64,000 nt of DNA from Flavobacterium chryseum (GCF_004362015.1 NZ_SNWW01000003.1:434001-498000), one strand, 5' to 3'. Numbered from the stretch's first letter, positions 24,689-34,565 are shown. Program-made: numbers and translations. The notes: generated by a model not told the origin, from the letters alone.

Positions 24689-25569
24689 TTTTTAGGCCTG
24701 TTATTTTTCAATTCTTTTTCTGCTATTCTAAAAGCTAGTTTCTCGCGCCATTTAGCATAACGTTCTCTAAAAACAATTTTTATAGCACTGTCTACTGCAC
24801 CATGCATGAATAAACTCCAAACGCTGGCCATTTTTCGGGTTATAGATGAATCCCATGCACGAAGACTCAGAGAGAAAGATCCATCAATGTAGCGCATCCA
24901 ATGCCACATTCCGGTTGGCATAAATAAGGTGTCGCCGTGTTCCAGAAAAACCTCATAACCTTCAACACCTTTTAGAGCAGGAAATTTTTCAAAATCCGGA
25001 TTGGTAACATCGTAATCTTCTAAAGCATAAGTGGTATTTGGAACGCAGTAAAGCCTTTTTTTCCATTTATTATCAAATAATATAATATGTTTTTTTCCTC
25101 CAAAATGCATGTGAAAAAGATGTGGCAAATCGATATCATAATGTAAAAAGGTAATAGCTTTGGATCCTCCAAAAAACATAGCAGGCATACTTTCTATAAA
25201 ACCGCCCATTAAATCTTTTGGAATTATAACATCATTGACCAATTCTGGTCTGTGTTTAAAAAGATTGAAGAAAAAAATACGCAATTGTGTTGGCTCTCTT
25301 TTTATTAGATCGAGATAATCGCCAAATTTCATAGTGGCAATAGAGGCATTGATTATTTTTTTTGGATCTGCTTTAGAATTGTCAACCAGTTTTACCTCAA
25401 TATCTCCTGCAATTTGCTTGAAATAATCGGTAGACCATTTTTCTCGCGCAGGCCAATCTTTGGTTAATCCTTTTATAATTAGAGGCTTTCTTTTATCTAA
25501 ATAATTCTTTTTAAAATCTTCTCTAGAAATAGACTCAACAACATCGACAGGTTTTAGAATAAAGCTCAT
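24685..25569 (-). CDS. Cupin-like (JmjC-type) domain protein
   Basis: A 294-residue protein of the cupin_8/JmjC-like family of Fe(II)/2-oxoglutarate-dependent oxygenases. The metal motif appears as LHYDID (His-x-Asp), with the distal His in LFMPTGMWHWMRY. The neighbouring segment HIILFDNKWKKRLY and the N-terminal PLIIKGLTKDWPAREKWSTD are typical of the family. Members hydroxylate proteins or small molecules; the substrate here is unknown. No signal peptide is present, so it is cytosolic. The 3' end overlaps the convergent lipoprotein gene by 4 bases. Confidence 0.85.
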   Translation of the reverse strand: MSFILKPVDVVESISREDFKKNYLDKRKPLIIKGLTKDWPAREKWSTDYFKQIAGDIEVKLVDNSKADPKKIINASIATMKFGDYLDLIKREPTQLRIFFFNLFKHRPELVNDVIIPKDLMGGFIESMPAMFFGGSKAITFLHYDIDLPHLFHMHFGGKKHIILFDNKWKKRLYCVPNTTYALEDYDVTNPDFEKFPALKGVEGYEVFLEHGDTLFMPTGMWHWMRYIDGSFSLSLRAWDSSITRKMASVWSLFMHGAVDSAIKIVFRERYAKWREKLAFRIAEKELKNNRPKN

Positions 25570-25662
25570 TTATCTATTAATTTAAATTGTCTGGCTTATC
25601 AAAAATATCCAATTATTTCTAGCCTTCAAAATTTAAAGTAAAATATTACAATGCAATATATA

Positions 25663-26910
25663 CTACATTCCTGTTCGAATAGCTTCGACCGGATCCAGAT
25701 TGGCAGCTGAAATCGCAGGCAAAATTCCTGAAATTAATCCGATAAGGGCAGCCAGAGTTGTTCCTAAAATTATGTTTCCCAGACTTAATACAAATTCAAA
25801 ATCAAGGACTTTTGTTAAGATAAGGGCAATTCCCCAAACCATTAACAAACCGATAATTCCGCCAATAACAGAAAGGATTATGGCTTCAAACAAAAACTGG
25901 AATAAAATAAAACGATTTTTTGCTCCTAAAGATTTTTGAATTCCGATTAAATTAGTTCTTTCTTTTACCGAAACGAACATAATATTAGCGATTCCAAATC
26001 CTCCAACTAAAAGAGAAAATCCACTAATAATCCATCCTACAACATTCATCTGGCCTAAAATTCCATCGATAAAATCAGTAAAACCAGAAAGTACATTTAT
26101 AAAAAAGTTATCCATCTCTCCTGCTTTCATTCCACGAATGGCTCGCAATTTTTGTGCTACTTCAGCTTTGTATGCTTCCATATCAATACCTTTTACCGGT
26201 TTTAAAACAATAACCGGCGTCATGGCGTCACTGTCACCGTACATTCTTCGTAAAAAATTAGCCGGGAAATAGACCGAAGTATCATTACTGTCTCCAAAAA
26301 AACCTGCTCCTTGCTTTTTCATTACTCCAATAACAGTAAAGCGTTGTCCATATAAACGGATACTTTTGCCGATAGGATCGCCTGACCCAAAAAGTCCGTC
26401 GGCAATATCATATCCTAAAACAATTACCGGAGTTCCTGAATTTGATTCTGATTCATTATAAAATCTTCCTTTATCAAAACTTAATCCGTCGATATCTACC
26501 ATTTCAAAAGAAGACGGAACCATATTTACGTCGGCAACGGTTTTCGAATCGTATTTTAAACTTTCTCTATTTACGAAAAGCTGATACCCTACTTGTTCTG
26601 TATTGTTTAGTGAGTTTTTTAAGTTGATGTATTCGTCGTATTTTACATTCGGAAACTGCTCTCTTTTCCATTGTGGAATTTCAGATGGCCCGAAGCAATA
26701 TTTCATTAAATAAATTGTATTTTTATCTAAACTGCTCAGATCTTTAGAAATTTTTCGGTCTAAAGAATCAACAGCGGCCAATACAGCAATAATTGAAAAA
26801 ATACCAATTGTAACGCCCAATAATGATAATAAGGTTCGTAACTTATTATTTCGCAAAGCGTTTATGGCAAAGCTCAAACTTTCTTTTAATAATCGGAGAT
26901 AAAGAAGCAT
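25663..26910 (-). CDS. ABC transporter permease, MacB/FtsX type
   Basis: A 415-residue inner-membrane protein with the MacB layout: one N-terminal helix (LRTLLSLLGVTIGIFSIIAV, about residues 25-45), a large periplasmic domain (about 46-285) and three C-terminal helices ending in the FtsX signature around DPVEAIRTGM. Such permeases work with an ATPase subunit in lipoprotein release, peptide or drug export, or mechanotransmission. No ATPase gene is adjacent here, so its partner must be elsewhere. It is divergent from purH. Confidence 0.88.
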   Translation of the reverse strand: MLLYLRLLKESLSFAINALRNNKLRTLLSLLGVTIGIFSIIAVLAAVDSLDRKISKDLSSLDKNTIYLMKYCFGPSEIPQWKREQFPNVKYDEYINLKNSLNNTEQVGYQLFVNRESLKYDSKTVADVNMVPSSFEMVDIDGLSFDKGRFYNESESNSGTPVIVLGYDIADGLFGSGDPIGKSIRLYGQRFTVIGVMKKQGAGFFGDSNDTSVYFPANFLRRMYGDSDAMTPVIVLKPVKGIDMEAYKAEVAQKLRAIRGMKAGEMDNFFINVLSGFTDFIDGILGQMNVVGWIISGFSLLVGGFGIANIMFVSVKERTNLIGIQKSLGAKNRFILFQFLFEAIILSVIGGIIGLLMVWGIALILTKVLDFEFVLSLGNIILGTTLAALIGLISGILPAISAANLDPVEAIRTGM

Positions 26911-27042
26911 ATGATAGTATTTTTCAATAAAGTAAAATTCAATAAATTAAAATCAAAAACCTAATAAAAGTTAACTTACTCATCAGTAGATTTTTTTACT
27001 ATAATGTTACACTAATTTCTTTAAAATAATATTTAAAAAAAC

Positions 27043-27050
27043 TACTTTTG
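27043..27050 (+). promoter_or_regulatory. -7 element of purH promoter
   Basis: TACTTTTG matches TAnnTTTG 24 bases before the ATG at 27075. The earlier in-frame TTG (27048) is inside this element, which supports the ATG as the start. Confidence 0.6.
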
Positions 27051-27074
27051 CAGTCTGAAAATCATAACTACACA

Positions 27075-28601
27075 ATGAGCACAACTAAAACAATACAATC
27101 AGCATTAATATCAGTTTTTTCGAAAGATGGACTAGAGCCAATCGTTAGAAAATTACACGAACAAAATGTTACACTTTACTCAACCGGAGGAACTGAAGAT
27201 TTTATAAAAAATCTTGGAATTCCTGTGGTTCCTGTTGAAGATATTACTTCTTTTCCTGAAATTCTTGGTGGAAGAGTAAAAACATTACACCCGAAAATTT
27301 TTGGCGGAATTTTAAATCGTCAGGATAATGAAAGTGATGTTCAGCAAATGAAGGAATTTGATATTCCGCAGATTGATTTGGTAATTGTTGATTTGTATCC
27401 GTTTGAAAAAACGGTTGCTTCTGGTGCCAGCGAACAAGATATTATTGAGAAAATTGATATTGGCGGAATTTCATTAATTCGTGCCGGTGCAAAAAACTTC
27501 AAAGACACTGTAATTGTAGCTTCGGTTAACGAATACAGCTTGCTTCTCGACTTGATTACAGAGCAAAATGGCGCAACAACTCTTGAAAACAGAAGATTGT
27601 TTGCTACTAAAGCTTTTCATGTTTCTTCTCACTACGATGGCGCTATTTTTAATTATTTCAACACAGACGAAACAATTTACAAAGAGAGTATTGCAGGTGG
27701 CCAGGTTTTACGATATGGAGAAAATCCTCACCAAAAAGGATTCTTTTTTGGAGATTTTGATGCCATGTTCAAAAAAGTTCACGGAAAAGAATTATCATAC
27801 AATAATCTTTTAGATGTTGATGCAGCCGTTAATTTAATTAATGAGTTTAAAACTGACGGACCAACATTTGCAATTTTAAAACACAACAATGCTTGTGGTT
27901 TAGCTTCAAGAAAAACAATTAGCGAAGCTTATTTAGCTGCTTTGGCTTGTGATCCAACATCTGCCTTTGGTGGAGTTTTGATTGCAAACACAAAAATTGA
28001 TTTGGCTACAGCACAGGAAATCAATAAGTTATTTTGTGAAGTAGTAATTGCACCGAGTTATGATGATGATGCAATTGAAGTCTTGCAGGAAAAGAAAAAT
28101 AGAATTATATTAGTTCAGAATGAAGTTGAATTACCATCGAGACAAGTAAGAACATGTCTTAATGGTTTGTTAATTCAGGACAGAAACAATATTACAGATA
28201 ATAAAGAGCATTTAAAGACCGTTACTATCACAGAGCCTACCGCTCAGGAAATAGAGGATTTAATATTTGCTTCAAAAATTTGTAAAAACACCAAATCAAA
28301 TACGATTGTTTTTGCAAAAAACGGAACATTAATTTCATCAGGTACTGGCCAGACATCAAGAGTTGATGCTTTGGTACAAGCTGTAGATAAAGCTAAAGCT
28401 TTTGGATTTGATTTAACAGGCGCTTCGATGGCAAGTGATGCATTTTTCCCATTTCCGGATTGTGTTGAATTAGCCAAAAAAGTAGGAATTACCGCAGTAA
28501 TTCAGCCAGGAGGATCAATAAAAGATGAATTAAGCATAAATTATTGCAATGAAAATAATCTTGCAATGGTATTTACAGGAACACGTCATTTTAAACATTA
28601 A
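27075..28601 (+). CDS. purH: Bifunctional AICAR transformylase / IMP cyclohydrolase
   Basis: A 508-residue enzyme for the last two steps of purine synthesis: formylation of AICAR and ring closure to IMP. The N-terminal MGS-like cyclohydrolase domain (residues 1 to about 190) includes LYSTGGTEDFIKNLGIPV and GGRVKTLHPKIFGGIL. The C-terminal transformylase shows RYGENPHQKGFFFGD, LKHNNACGLASRKT with the catalytic Lys-His, and DAFFPFPDCVELAKK. The length is standard. The leader just before ATG is AACTACACA, a motif shared with rpe and pnp leaders. Confidence 0.97.
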   Translation: MSTTKTIQSALISVFSKDGLEPIVRKLHEQNVTLYSTGGTEDFIKNLGIPVVPVEDITSFPEILGGRVKTLHPKIFGGILNRQDNESDVQQMKEFDIPQIDLVIVDLYPFEKTVASGASEQDIIEKIDIGGISLIRAGAKNFKDTVIVASVNEYSLLLDLITEQNGATTLENRRLFATKAFHVSSHYDGAIFNYFNTDETIYKESIAGGQVLRYGENPHQKGFFFGDFDAMFKKVHGKELSYNNLLDVDAAVNLINEFKTDGPTFAILKHNNACGLASRKTISEAYLAALACDPTSAFGGVLIANTKIDLATAQEINKLFCEVVIAPSYDDDAIEVLQEKKNRIILVQNEVELPSRQVRTCLNGLLIQDRNNITDNKEHLKTVTITEPTAQEIEDLIFASKICKNTKSNTIVFAKNGTLISSGTGQTSRVDALVQAVDKAKAFGFDLTGASMASDAFFPFPDCVELAKKVGITAVIQPGGSIKDELSINYCNENNLAMVFTGTRHFKH

Positions 28602-28607
28602 TTTGTT

Positions 28608-28615
28608 TAACTTTG
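28608..28615 (+). promoter_or_regulatory. -7 element of mreB promoter
   Basis: TAACTTTG matches TAnnTTTG, 40 bases before the mreB ATG and only 7 bases after the purH stop. Confidence 0.5.
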
Positions 28616-28655
28616 TTCAAAATAATTTTTAACATTTTAAACCCCTAAAAAACTT

Positions 28656-29684
28656 ATGGGATTTTTTGATTTCATGACCGAGGATATTGCGATAGACCTT
28701 GGTACCGCAAACACTTTAATCATACATAATGATAAAGTTGTTATTGATAGTCCGTCGATCGTTGCACGTGATAGAATATCAGGCAAAATCATTGCTGTTG
28801 GTAAGGAAGCTAACATGATGCAGGGTAAGACACATGAAAACATCAAGACCATAAGGCCATTGAAAGATGGTGTAATTGCAGATTTTGATGCTTCAGAAAA
28901 AATGATCAATATGTTCATTAAAAGTATTCCGGCATTGAAAAAAAGAATGTTTACTCCGGCATTACGCATGGTAGTATGTATTCCGTCTGGTATTACTGAG
29001 GTGGAGATGAGAGCTGTAAAGGAATCTTGTGAAAGAGTAAACGGAAAAGAAGTTTACTTAATCCATGAACCAATGGCAGCAGCAATTGGTATCGGTATCG
29101 ATATTATGCAGCCAAAAGGTAACATGATTGTTGATATTGGAGGTGGTACTACTGAAATTGCCGTTATTGCATTAGGTGGAATTGTATGTGATAAATCTGT
29201 AAAAATTGCAGGTGACGTTTTCACAAATGATATCGTTTATTACATGCGTACACAACACAATTTATTTGTTGGAGAAAGTACTGCAGAAAAAATAAAAATT
29301 CAAATTGGAGCCGCTATCGAAGATTTAGATGGTCCTCCGGAAGATATGTCAGTTCAGGGTAGAGATTTACTTACTGGTAAACCAAAACAAGTTGATGTTT
29401 CTTATAGAGAAATTGCTAAAGCATTAGACAAATCGATTCAGCGTATTGAAGATGCTGTAATGGAAACTTTATCTCAAACTCCTCCTGAATTAGCAGCTGA
29501 TATTTACAATACAGGTATTTATCTTGCTGGTGGTGGATCGATGTTAAGAGGTTTAGACAAACGTATTTCGCAAAAAACTGATTTACCGGTTTACATCGCT
29601 GAAGATCCTTTAAGAGCTGTTGTTCGTGGAACTGGAATGGCGCTTAAAAATATTGCAAAATTTAAAAGTATCTTAATCAAATAA
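28656..29684 (+). CDS. mreB: Rod shape-determining actin homologue MreB
   Basis: A 342-residue bacterial actin that forms membrane-bound filaments directing side-wall peptidoglycan synthesis. The N-terminal MGFFDFMTEDIAIDLGTANT holds the membrane-binding residues and phosphate 1 loop; further nucleotide motifs are MIVDIGGGTTEIAVIALGG and IYLAGGGSMLRGLDKRI. The length is typical. It leads the elongasome gene set, but a strong hairpin after it (29710-29746) can reduce transcription into mreC. Confidence 0.97.
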   Translation: MGFFDFMTEDIAIDLGTANTLIIHNDKVVIDSPSIVARDRISGKIIAVGKEANMMQGKTHENIKTIRPLKDGVIADFDASEKMINMFIKSIPALKKRMFTPALRMVVCIPSGITEVEMRAVKESCERVNGKEVYLIHEPMAAAIGIGIDIMQPKGNMIVDIGGGTTEIAVIALGGIVCDKSVKIAGDVFTNDIVYYMRTQHNLFVGESTAEKIKIQIGAAIEDLDGPPEDMSVQGRDLLTGKPKQVDVSYREIAKALDKSIQRIEDAVMETLSQTPPELAADIYNTGIYLAGGGSMLRGLDKRISQKTDLPVYIAEDPLRAVVRGTGMALKNIAKFKSILIK

Positions 29685-29709
29685 GATTCAAAATAACAAT
29701 CTATATTTT

Positions 29710-29751
29710 TTTATTAGAGTTGAATTGAAGCATTCAACTCTAATAAATTTT
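29710..29751 (+). terminator. Terminator or attenuator between mreB and mreC
   Basis: A 14-bp perfect stem TTATTAGAGTTGAA / TTCAACTCTAATAA (29711-29724, 29733-29746) with an 8-base loop, followed by a short T stretch. It sits inside the mre gene set, so incomplete termination would set a higher level of MreB than of MreC, MreD, PBP2 and RodA. Confidence 0.65.
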
Positions 29752-29794
29752 GAAACCAAAAGCATATCCTGAAACAAAATAACCCGAACAAGAA

Positions 29795-30625
29795 ATGCAG
29801 CAAATTTTTAATTTCATTATAAGAAACAGTAATCGATTGCTGTTTTTGCTGCTTTTAGGTATTTCGTTGGTCCTCACAATTCAATCTCATTCATTTCACA
29901 GAAGCAGAGTAATCAATTCCGCCAATTTTTTAAGCGGAGGTGTTTATGAAAGAATCAATCGTGTAAACGAATATTTGAATTTAAGAACTCAAAATGACGA
30001 ACTGGTACTTGAAAATGCAAGATTAAAAAGTCTTTTGTTTAATAAGGAAGACACCACAAAAATACCGTTAGCTGATAGTATAAAAGGAGTAAAACCGGCT
30101 GATATCATTGTTTCAAAAGTTATTCATAATTCGTATAGCACACATGAGAACTATATCACTTTAAATTCCGGATCAAAAGAGGGAGTTAAACAGGATATGG
30201 GAGTAATTAATAGTTTAGGTATTATTGGTGTTGTTGACAATACATCAAAAAACTACTCGACTGTGGTTAGTATTTTGAATATGAAATCTCAGATTAATGC
30301 AAAAATCAAAAAATCAAATCACTTTGGTTCATTAACCTGGGACGGAAAAAGCACAGGATTTGTACAGTTAGAAGATGTACCTAGATTAGCTTCTATCAAA
30401 AAAGGAGACACAATCGTTACCGGAGGACAATCTGTAATTTTTCCTGAAGGAATAAACATTGGAACGGTAGATGTTGTATACAAAAAGGAAAATACTAGTT
30501 TTTATGTTATAAAAGTTAAGCTATTTAACGATATGACCAACTTAGGACATGTATATATTATTAAGAGTAAGGACAGAGATGAACTTATTAATCTAGAAAA
30601 CAAAAGCAAGAAAAAAGATGAGTAG
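29795..30625 (+). CDS. mreC: Rod shape-determining protein MreC
   Basis: A 276-residue bitopic protein: one membrane helix (about residues 13-29), a periplasmic coiled coil (about 55-90, NRVNEYLNLRTQNDELVLEN) and the double beta-barrel MreC domain, with NSLGIIGVVDNTSKNYSTVV and VTGGQSVIFPEGINIGTV as conserved parts. It links MreB to PBP2 and activates it. Its 3' end overlaps mreD by 8 bases. Confidence 0.94.
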   Translation: MQQIFNFIIRNSNRLLFLLLLGISLVLTIQSHSFHRSRVINSANFLSGGVYERINRVNEYLNLRTQNDELVLENARLKSLLFNKEDTTKIPLADSIKGVKPADIIVSKVIHNSYSTHENYITLNSGSKEGVKQDMGVINSLGIIGVVDNTSKNYSTVVSILNMKSQINAKIKKSNHFGSLTWDGKSTGFVQLEDVPRLASIKKGDTIVTGGQSVIFPEGINIGTVDVVYKKENTSFYVIKVKLFNDMTNLGHVYIIKSKDRDELINLENKSKKKDE

Positions 30626-31124
30626 CGCTTTGTTAGTAAATATTTTTCGATTCATTATGTTGCTGGCAATTCAGGTTGTTATTTTCAATAATATGAATTT
30701 TTTAGGGTACATAAGTCCCTTCCCATATATCTTGTACATTATTTTGTATCCTGTAAACAGTAACAGATCAGGATTAATTATCTCTAGTTTTTTACTTGGG
30801 CTTACAATGGATATGTTTTGCAATTCCGGGGGAATTCACGCAACAGCCTGTGTTATTTTAGCTTATTATCGACCTTATATTTTTAAATTCTCTTTTGGAT
30901 TGAGTTACGAATATCAAACTATTAAATTGAACGAATCACTTACACCTGAAAGATTTTCATTTATTCTAGTGTCTGTTTTACTTCATCACATTATACTTTT
31001 TGTACTTGAAGCTTTTCAGTTTAAATTTATCTGGGATGTTCTGTTACGAACTTTATTTAGTTCGATCTTTACGATAATCATTTCAATCATAATAATATAT
31101 CTTATTAAGCCTAATAGAAGATGA
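30618..31124 (+). CDS. mreD: Rod shape-determining protein MreD
   Basis: A 168-residue integral membrane protein with five or six predicted helices and a typical MreD segment (FLLGLTMDMFCNSGGIHATA). It is a poorly conserved elongasome subunit that associates with MreC. Identity is supported mainly by position between mreC and the PBP2 gene, with overlaps on both sides (8 bases with mreC, ATGA with mrdA). Confidence 0.9.
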   Translation: MSSALLVNIFRFIMLLAIQVVIFNNMNFLGYISPFPYILYIILYPVNSNRSGLIISSFLLGLTMDMFCNSGGIHATACVILAYYRPYIFKFSFGLSYEYQTIKLNESLTPERFSFILVSVLLHHIILFVLEAFQFKFIWDVLLRTLFSSIFTIIISIIIIYLIKPNRR

Positions 31125-33103
31125 GAAAAGTTTTGCTGCCCTCTTTAATTATTATTGCAGCATCTTTGCTAGTGATGAGGATCTTTTATTTGCAAATTAT
31201 TGATGATTCATTCAAATTAAAATCAGAAAATAATGCAATAAAAAAAGCATACGACTACCCTGAAAGAGGATACATATACGACAGAAATGGTAAATTATTG
31301 GTAGCTAATCAGGCTTCTTATGATATCATGGTTATTCCGCGAGAAATCAAGAAAGACCTAAACGTTACTGAATTCTGCAATTTACTAAGCATTACTCCGG
31401 AAGAATATCATAAAAGAATTGCAAAAGCTAAAGTGTATAGCCCCAGATTGCCGTCTGTTTTTCTAGCACAGTTAAACAAATCAGAATTTGCTGCTTTTCA
31501 GGAAAAAATCAGAAAATATGAAGGTTTCTATTTTCAAAAAAGATCGCTTCGTGATTATGAAGTAGATTATGGAGCCAATATTTTTGGTTTTATAACGCAG
31601 GTAACCGAAAAATTAATTGAAAAAAATCCTTACTATAATAGTGGAGATTTAATTGGAAAACAAGGTGTTGAAGAAAGCTACGAAGAAGTTTTACGCGGAA
31701 TAAAAGGGGTAAAATACATTCAGAAAGATAAATACAACAGAGAAATCGGTTCTTATAAAGACGGAAAATACGATACTATTGCCGTTGCCGGGGAAGATAT
31801 CAATTTAACGATTGATGCTGAACTTCAAAAGTATGGGGAGGAATTGATGATTAATAAAAGAGGAGGAATTGTTGCAATTGAGCCTAAATCAGGTGAAATT
31901 TTGGCATTAGTAACTGCTCCATCATACGATCCAGGAATTTTAGTTGGAAGGCAAAGGTCGAAAAATTACACGCTTTTATATCACGATTCTATTGCAAAAC
32001 CATTATACGACAGAGGACTTCTGGCGGAATATCCTCCAGGTTCGCCATTTAAAATTTTAACTGGTTTAGTTGCTTTGCAGGAAGGTGTTATCGATGAACA
32101 AACTACCTTTATGTGTCACCATGGATTTAGTTATGGTAGAGGTCGTTTTATGAAATGTCACGGTTTTGGCCCACACCAATTACATAATGGTATATATAAC
32201 TCTTGTAACACTTATTTTGCACAGTCTTATATGCTAACCATTAACAAATATGGCGATCCGGGGAAAGCAGTAGATGTATGGAGTAATCACGTAAAAAGTT
32301 TTGGTTTAGGTCAATTTATGGGATACGATTTACCAACTGGTAAAAAAGGAAATATTCCAACCTCTAAAACATACAAAAAAATATATCCTAACGGCGGCTG
32401 GAGAAGTACTACAATTGTGTCAAATGCGATTGGTCAGGGAGAGGTTTTAATGACTCCAATTCAGCTAGCTAATATGATGGCGACAGTTGCTAATCAGGGT
32501 TATTATTATACACCTCATATCATTAAAAAGATTGAAGGCAAGAAAATAGATGCTAAATTTACAACGAAGCACGAAACCACCATTGACAAAAAACATTTCC
32601 CGCCAGTGATTAGTGGTTTGTTCGATGTTTATAATAAAGGTACCGCTTATGCTCTTAGAGTAGAAGGTATTGATATATGCGGAAAAACCGGTACCGCTGA
32701 AAATTATGCAAAAATTGGCGGCGTTAGAACAAAATTAAAAGATCACTCGATTTTTGTTGCTTTTGCTCCAAAAGATAATCCAAAAATTGCTATTGCAATT
32801 ATGATTGAAAATGGAGGTTTTGGTGCCACTGTTGCGGGACCAATTGCGAGTTTGATGATCGAGAAATATCTAAGGAAAAAAATTACAAGAACCGATTTAG
32901 AAGTGCATGTTTTAAACAAAAGCTTAGTGAGCGAATATGCTAAATTAGGAGGAATGAATGATGCAAGTGCTATCGAATCGACGCCAAAAGATTCTGTTTT
33001 AAAAGCTAAAATTATTGTTCCGAAAGTACCAATAAAATCGAAAACTGAAACACCTAAAACAGAAGTTAAAAAAACAACCGTAGACACTACTAAAAAGAAC
33101 TAA
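31121..33103 (+). CDS. mrdA: Penicillin-binding protein 2 (elongation transpeptidase)
   Basis: A 660-residue class B PBP that cross-links peptidoglycan during elongation, partnered with RodA. One N-terminal membrane anchor (about residues 4-24) is followed by the pedestal domain and the transpeptidase. Catalytic motifs are SPFK in EYPPGSPFKILTG (the active Ser), SCN in YNSCNTYF, and KTG in CGKTGTAEN. The C-terminus ends in a Lys/Thr/Pro-rich tail. Its ATG overlaps the mreD stop and rodA follows after 15 bases, so the operon is tight. Confidence 0.95.
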   Translation: MRKVLLPSLIIIAASLLVMRIFYLQIIDDSFKLKSENNAIKKAYDYPERGYIYDRNGKLLVANQASYDIMVIPREIKKDLNVTEFCNLLSITPEEYHKRIAKAKVYSPRLPSVFLAQLNKSEFAAFQEKIRKYEGFYFQKRSLRDYEVDYGANIFGFITQVTEKLIEKNPYYNSGDLIGKQGVEESYEEVLRGIKGVKYIQKDKYNREIGSYKDGKYDTIAVAGEDINLTIDAELQKYGEELMINKRGGIVAIEPKSGEILALVTAPSYDPGILVGRQRSKNYTLLYHDSIAKPLYDRGLLAEYPPGSPFKILTGLVALQEGVIDEQTTFMCHHGFSYGRGRFMKCHGFGPHQLHNGIYNSCNTYFAQSYMLTINKYGDPGKAVDVWSNHVKSFGLGQFMGYDLPTGKKGNIPTSKTYKKIYPNGGWRSTTIVSNAIGQGEVLMTPIQLANMMATVANQGYYYTPHIIKKIEGKKIDAKFTTKHETTIDKKHFPPVISGLFDVYNKGTAYALRVEGIDICGKTGTAENYAKIGGVRTKLKDHSIFVAFAPKDNPKIAIAIMIENGGFGATVAGPIASLMIEKYLRKKITRTDLEVHVLNKSLVSEYAKLGGMNDASAIESTPKDSVLKAKIIVPKVPIKSKTETPKTEVKKTTVDTTKKN

Positions 33104-33118
33104 CAAGGATTATTTCAA

Positions 33119-34354
33119 ATGAAAAATCAAAGTGTAAAAAATAATATTGATTGGATAAGTGTCTTTATCTACATTGCCTTAGTAACCCTGGGGTGGTTAA
33201 ATATTTATTCTTCTTCATTATTATCAACTGATGGAACATATCAGAAACAATTAATCTTTATAGGATGTACTATTCCTCTAATTTTTGTTGTTCTATTTGT
33301 AGACGGTAAATTTTATGAAAAATACGCGAGTATTATTTTTGGAGTTGCATTATTATCTTTAGCCGGTTTGTTTCTTTTCGGAAAAACAATTGCAGGCCAG
33401 AGATGTTGGTATGCTATTGGGAGTTTTACAATTCAGCCATCTGAATTCGCAAAAGCGGCAACATCATTAGCATTAGCAAAATACCTAAGTGATACCCAAA
33501 TTAATTTAAAAGAAACAAACAGACAAATTCAGGCATTAGCCATTGTCTTTTTGCCCGTTATATTGATTCTACCTCAACCTGACCCGGGAAGTGCATTAAT
33601 CTACAGTATTTTTATTGTGGTTCTGTTTAGAGAAGGATTGCCTGCATGGTATGTCTGGACAGGTTTTTTTACAATACTATTATTTGTATTAACGCTGATT
33701 TTAGAACCTTACGTGGTAATATTAATAGCTCTGGGAGTTTTAATTATTATACATTTTAAAGGCAGGGTAGTCGATCGAAATTTACTTTTAAGTGCCATAA
33801 TTTTGGCATTAATTTCTGGTTTTGTTTTCTCTGTAGATTATGTTTTTGATAATGTTTTCAAGCAACACCATCGAGATCGTTTCAATATCTTATTAGGAAA
33901 GAGTGTCGACATGAAAGGTATTGGATATAATACGAATCAATCTGAAATTGCAATTGGATCTGGTGGCTGGATAGGAAAAGGTTTTCTGGAAGGTACTCAA
34001 ACCAAAGGAGGTTTTGTTCCTGAGCAACATACCGATTATATTTTTACAACTGTTGGTGAAGAATGGGGCTTTGCCGGTTCACTCGTTGTAATACTTCTTT
34101 TTGTTGGATTACTTTTGAGGGTAATTTATTTGGCCGAAAGGCAAAAAACAAAATTCAGCAGGGTTTATGGTTATTGCGTAGCGGGAATTCTATTTACACA
34201 CTTTTTTGTAAACATTGCAATGGTAGTTGGAATTTTTCCAACAATTGGCGTTCCTCTGCCCTTCTTCTCTTATGGAGGTTCAGGACTCTGGGGATTCACA
34301 ATTTTGTTGTTTATCTTCTTAAAAATGGATGCGAATAAGGTAAATGAATGGTAG
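33119..34354 (+). CDS. rodA: Rod shape-determining protein RodA (SEDS glycosyltransferase)
   Basis: A 411-residue polytopic SEDS-family protein with about ten helices that polymerises lipid II into glycan strands as the partner of PBP2. Typical segments are QRCWYAIGSFTIQPSEFAKA, LPQPDPGSALIYS with the conserved Asp region, GFVPEQHTDYIFTTVGEEWG and GVPLPFFSYGGSGLWGF. The length is usual for RodA. Position after mrdA and the sequence distinguish it from FtsW. It ends the operon; a heptamer repeat and a terminator follow. Confidence 0.95.
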   Translation: MKNQSVKNNIDWISVFIYIALVTLGWLNIYSSSLLSTDGTYQKQLIFIGCTIPLIFVVLFVDGKFYEKYASIIFGVALLSLAGLFLFGKTIAGQRCWYAIGSFTIQPSEFAKAATSLALAKYLSDTQINLKETNRQIQALAIVFLPVILILPQPDPGSALIYSIFIVVLFREGLPAWYVWTGFFTILLFVLTLILEPYVVILIALGVLIIIHFKGRVVDRNLLLSAIILALISGFVFSVDYVFDNVFKQHHRDRFNILLGKSVDMKGIGYNTNQSEIAIGSGGWIGKGFLEGTQTKGGFVPEQHTDYIFTTVGEEWGFAGSLVVILLFVGLLLRVIYLAERQKTKFSRVYGYCVAGILFTHFFVNIAMVVGIFPTIGVPLPFFSYGGSGLWGFTILLFIFLKMDANKVNEW

Positions 34355-34357
34355 ATG

Positions 34358-34404
34358 TTTAAATTTCAATCTTCTCAAGCCTCAGAATAAATTCCAAATT
34401 CCAA
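34358..34404 (+). repeat. AAATTCC heptamer repeat 3' of rodA
   Basis: TTTAAATTTCAAT (34358-34370), four bases after the rodA stop, is followed by two AAATTCC units (34389-34402). The same TTTAAATTTCAAT plus AAATTCC order follows rpoD (51315-51349) and, in reverse, the GLPGLI gene (63-125). Confidence 0.65.
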
Positions 34405-34415
34405 TTTTGATATAT

Positions 34416-34450
34416 AAAAAAATCCAAGTCATAACAGCTTGGATTTTTTT
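34416..34450 (+). terminator. Terminator of the mre-mrdA-rodA operon
   Basis: A 13-bp perfect stem AAAAAAATCCAAG / CTTGGATTTTTTT (34416-34428, 34438-34450) with a 9-base loop. Confidence 0.88.
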
Positions 34451-34530
34451 ATGAACTTACTTTTATCGAATAATTTCATTATTCTGTGTACATTTAAATA
34501 ACCCATATTGAAAGAATATTTCTTATAAAG

Positions 34531-34565
34531 AAAAAGTCCGAAGTTTAAAACTTCGGACTTTTTTT
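34531..34565 (-). terminator. Bidirectional terminator after the DedA gene
   Basis: AAAAAGTCCGAAGTTT (34531-34546) and its exact complement (34548-34563) form a near-continuous palindrome with A-run and T-run at its ends. It lies 16 bases past the DedA stop on the minus strand. Confidence 0.85.
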
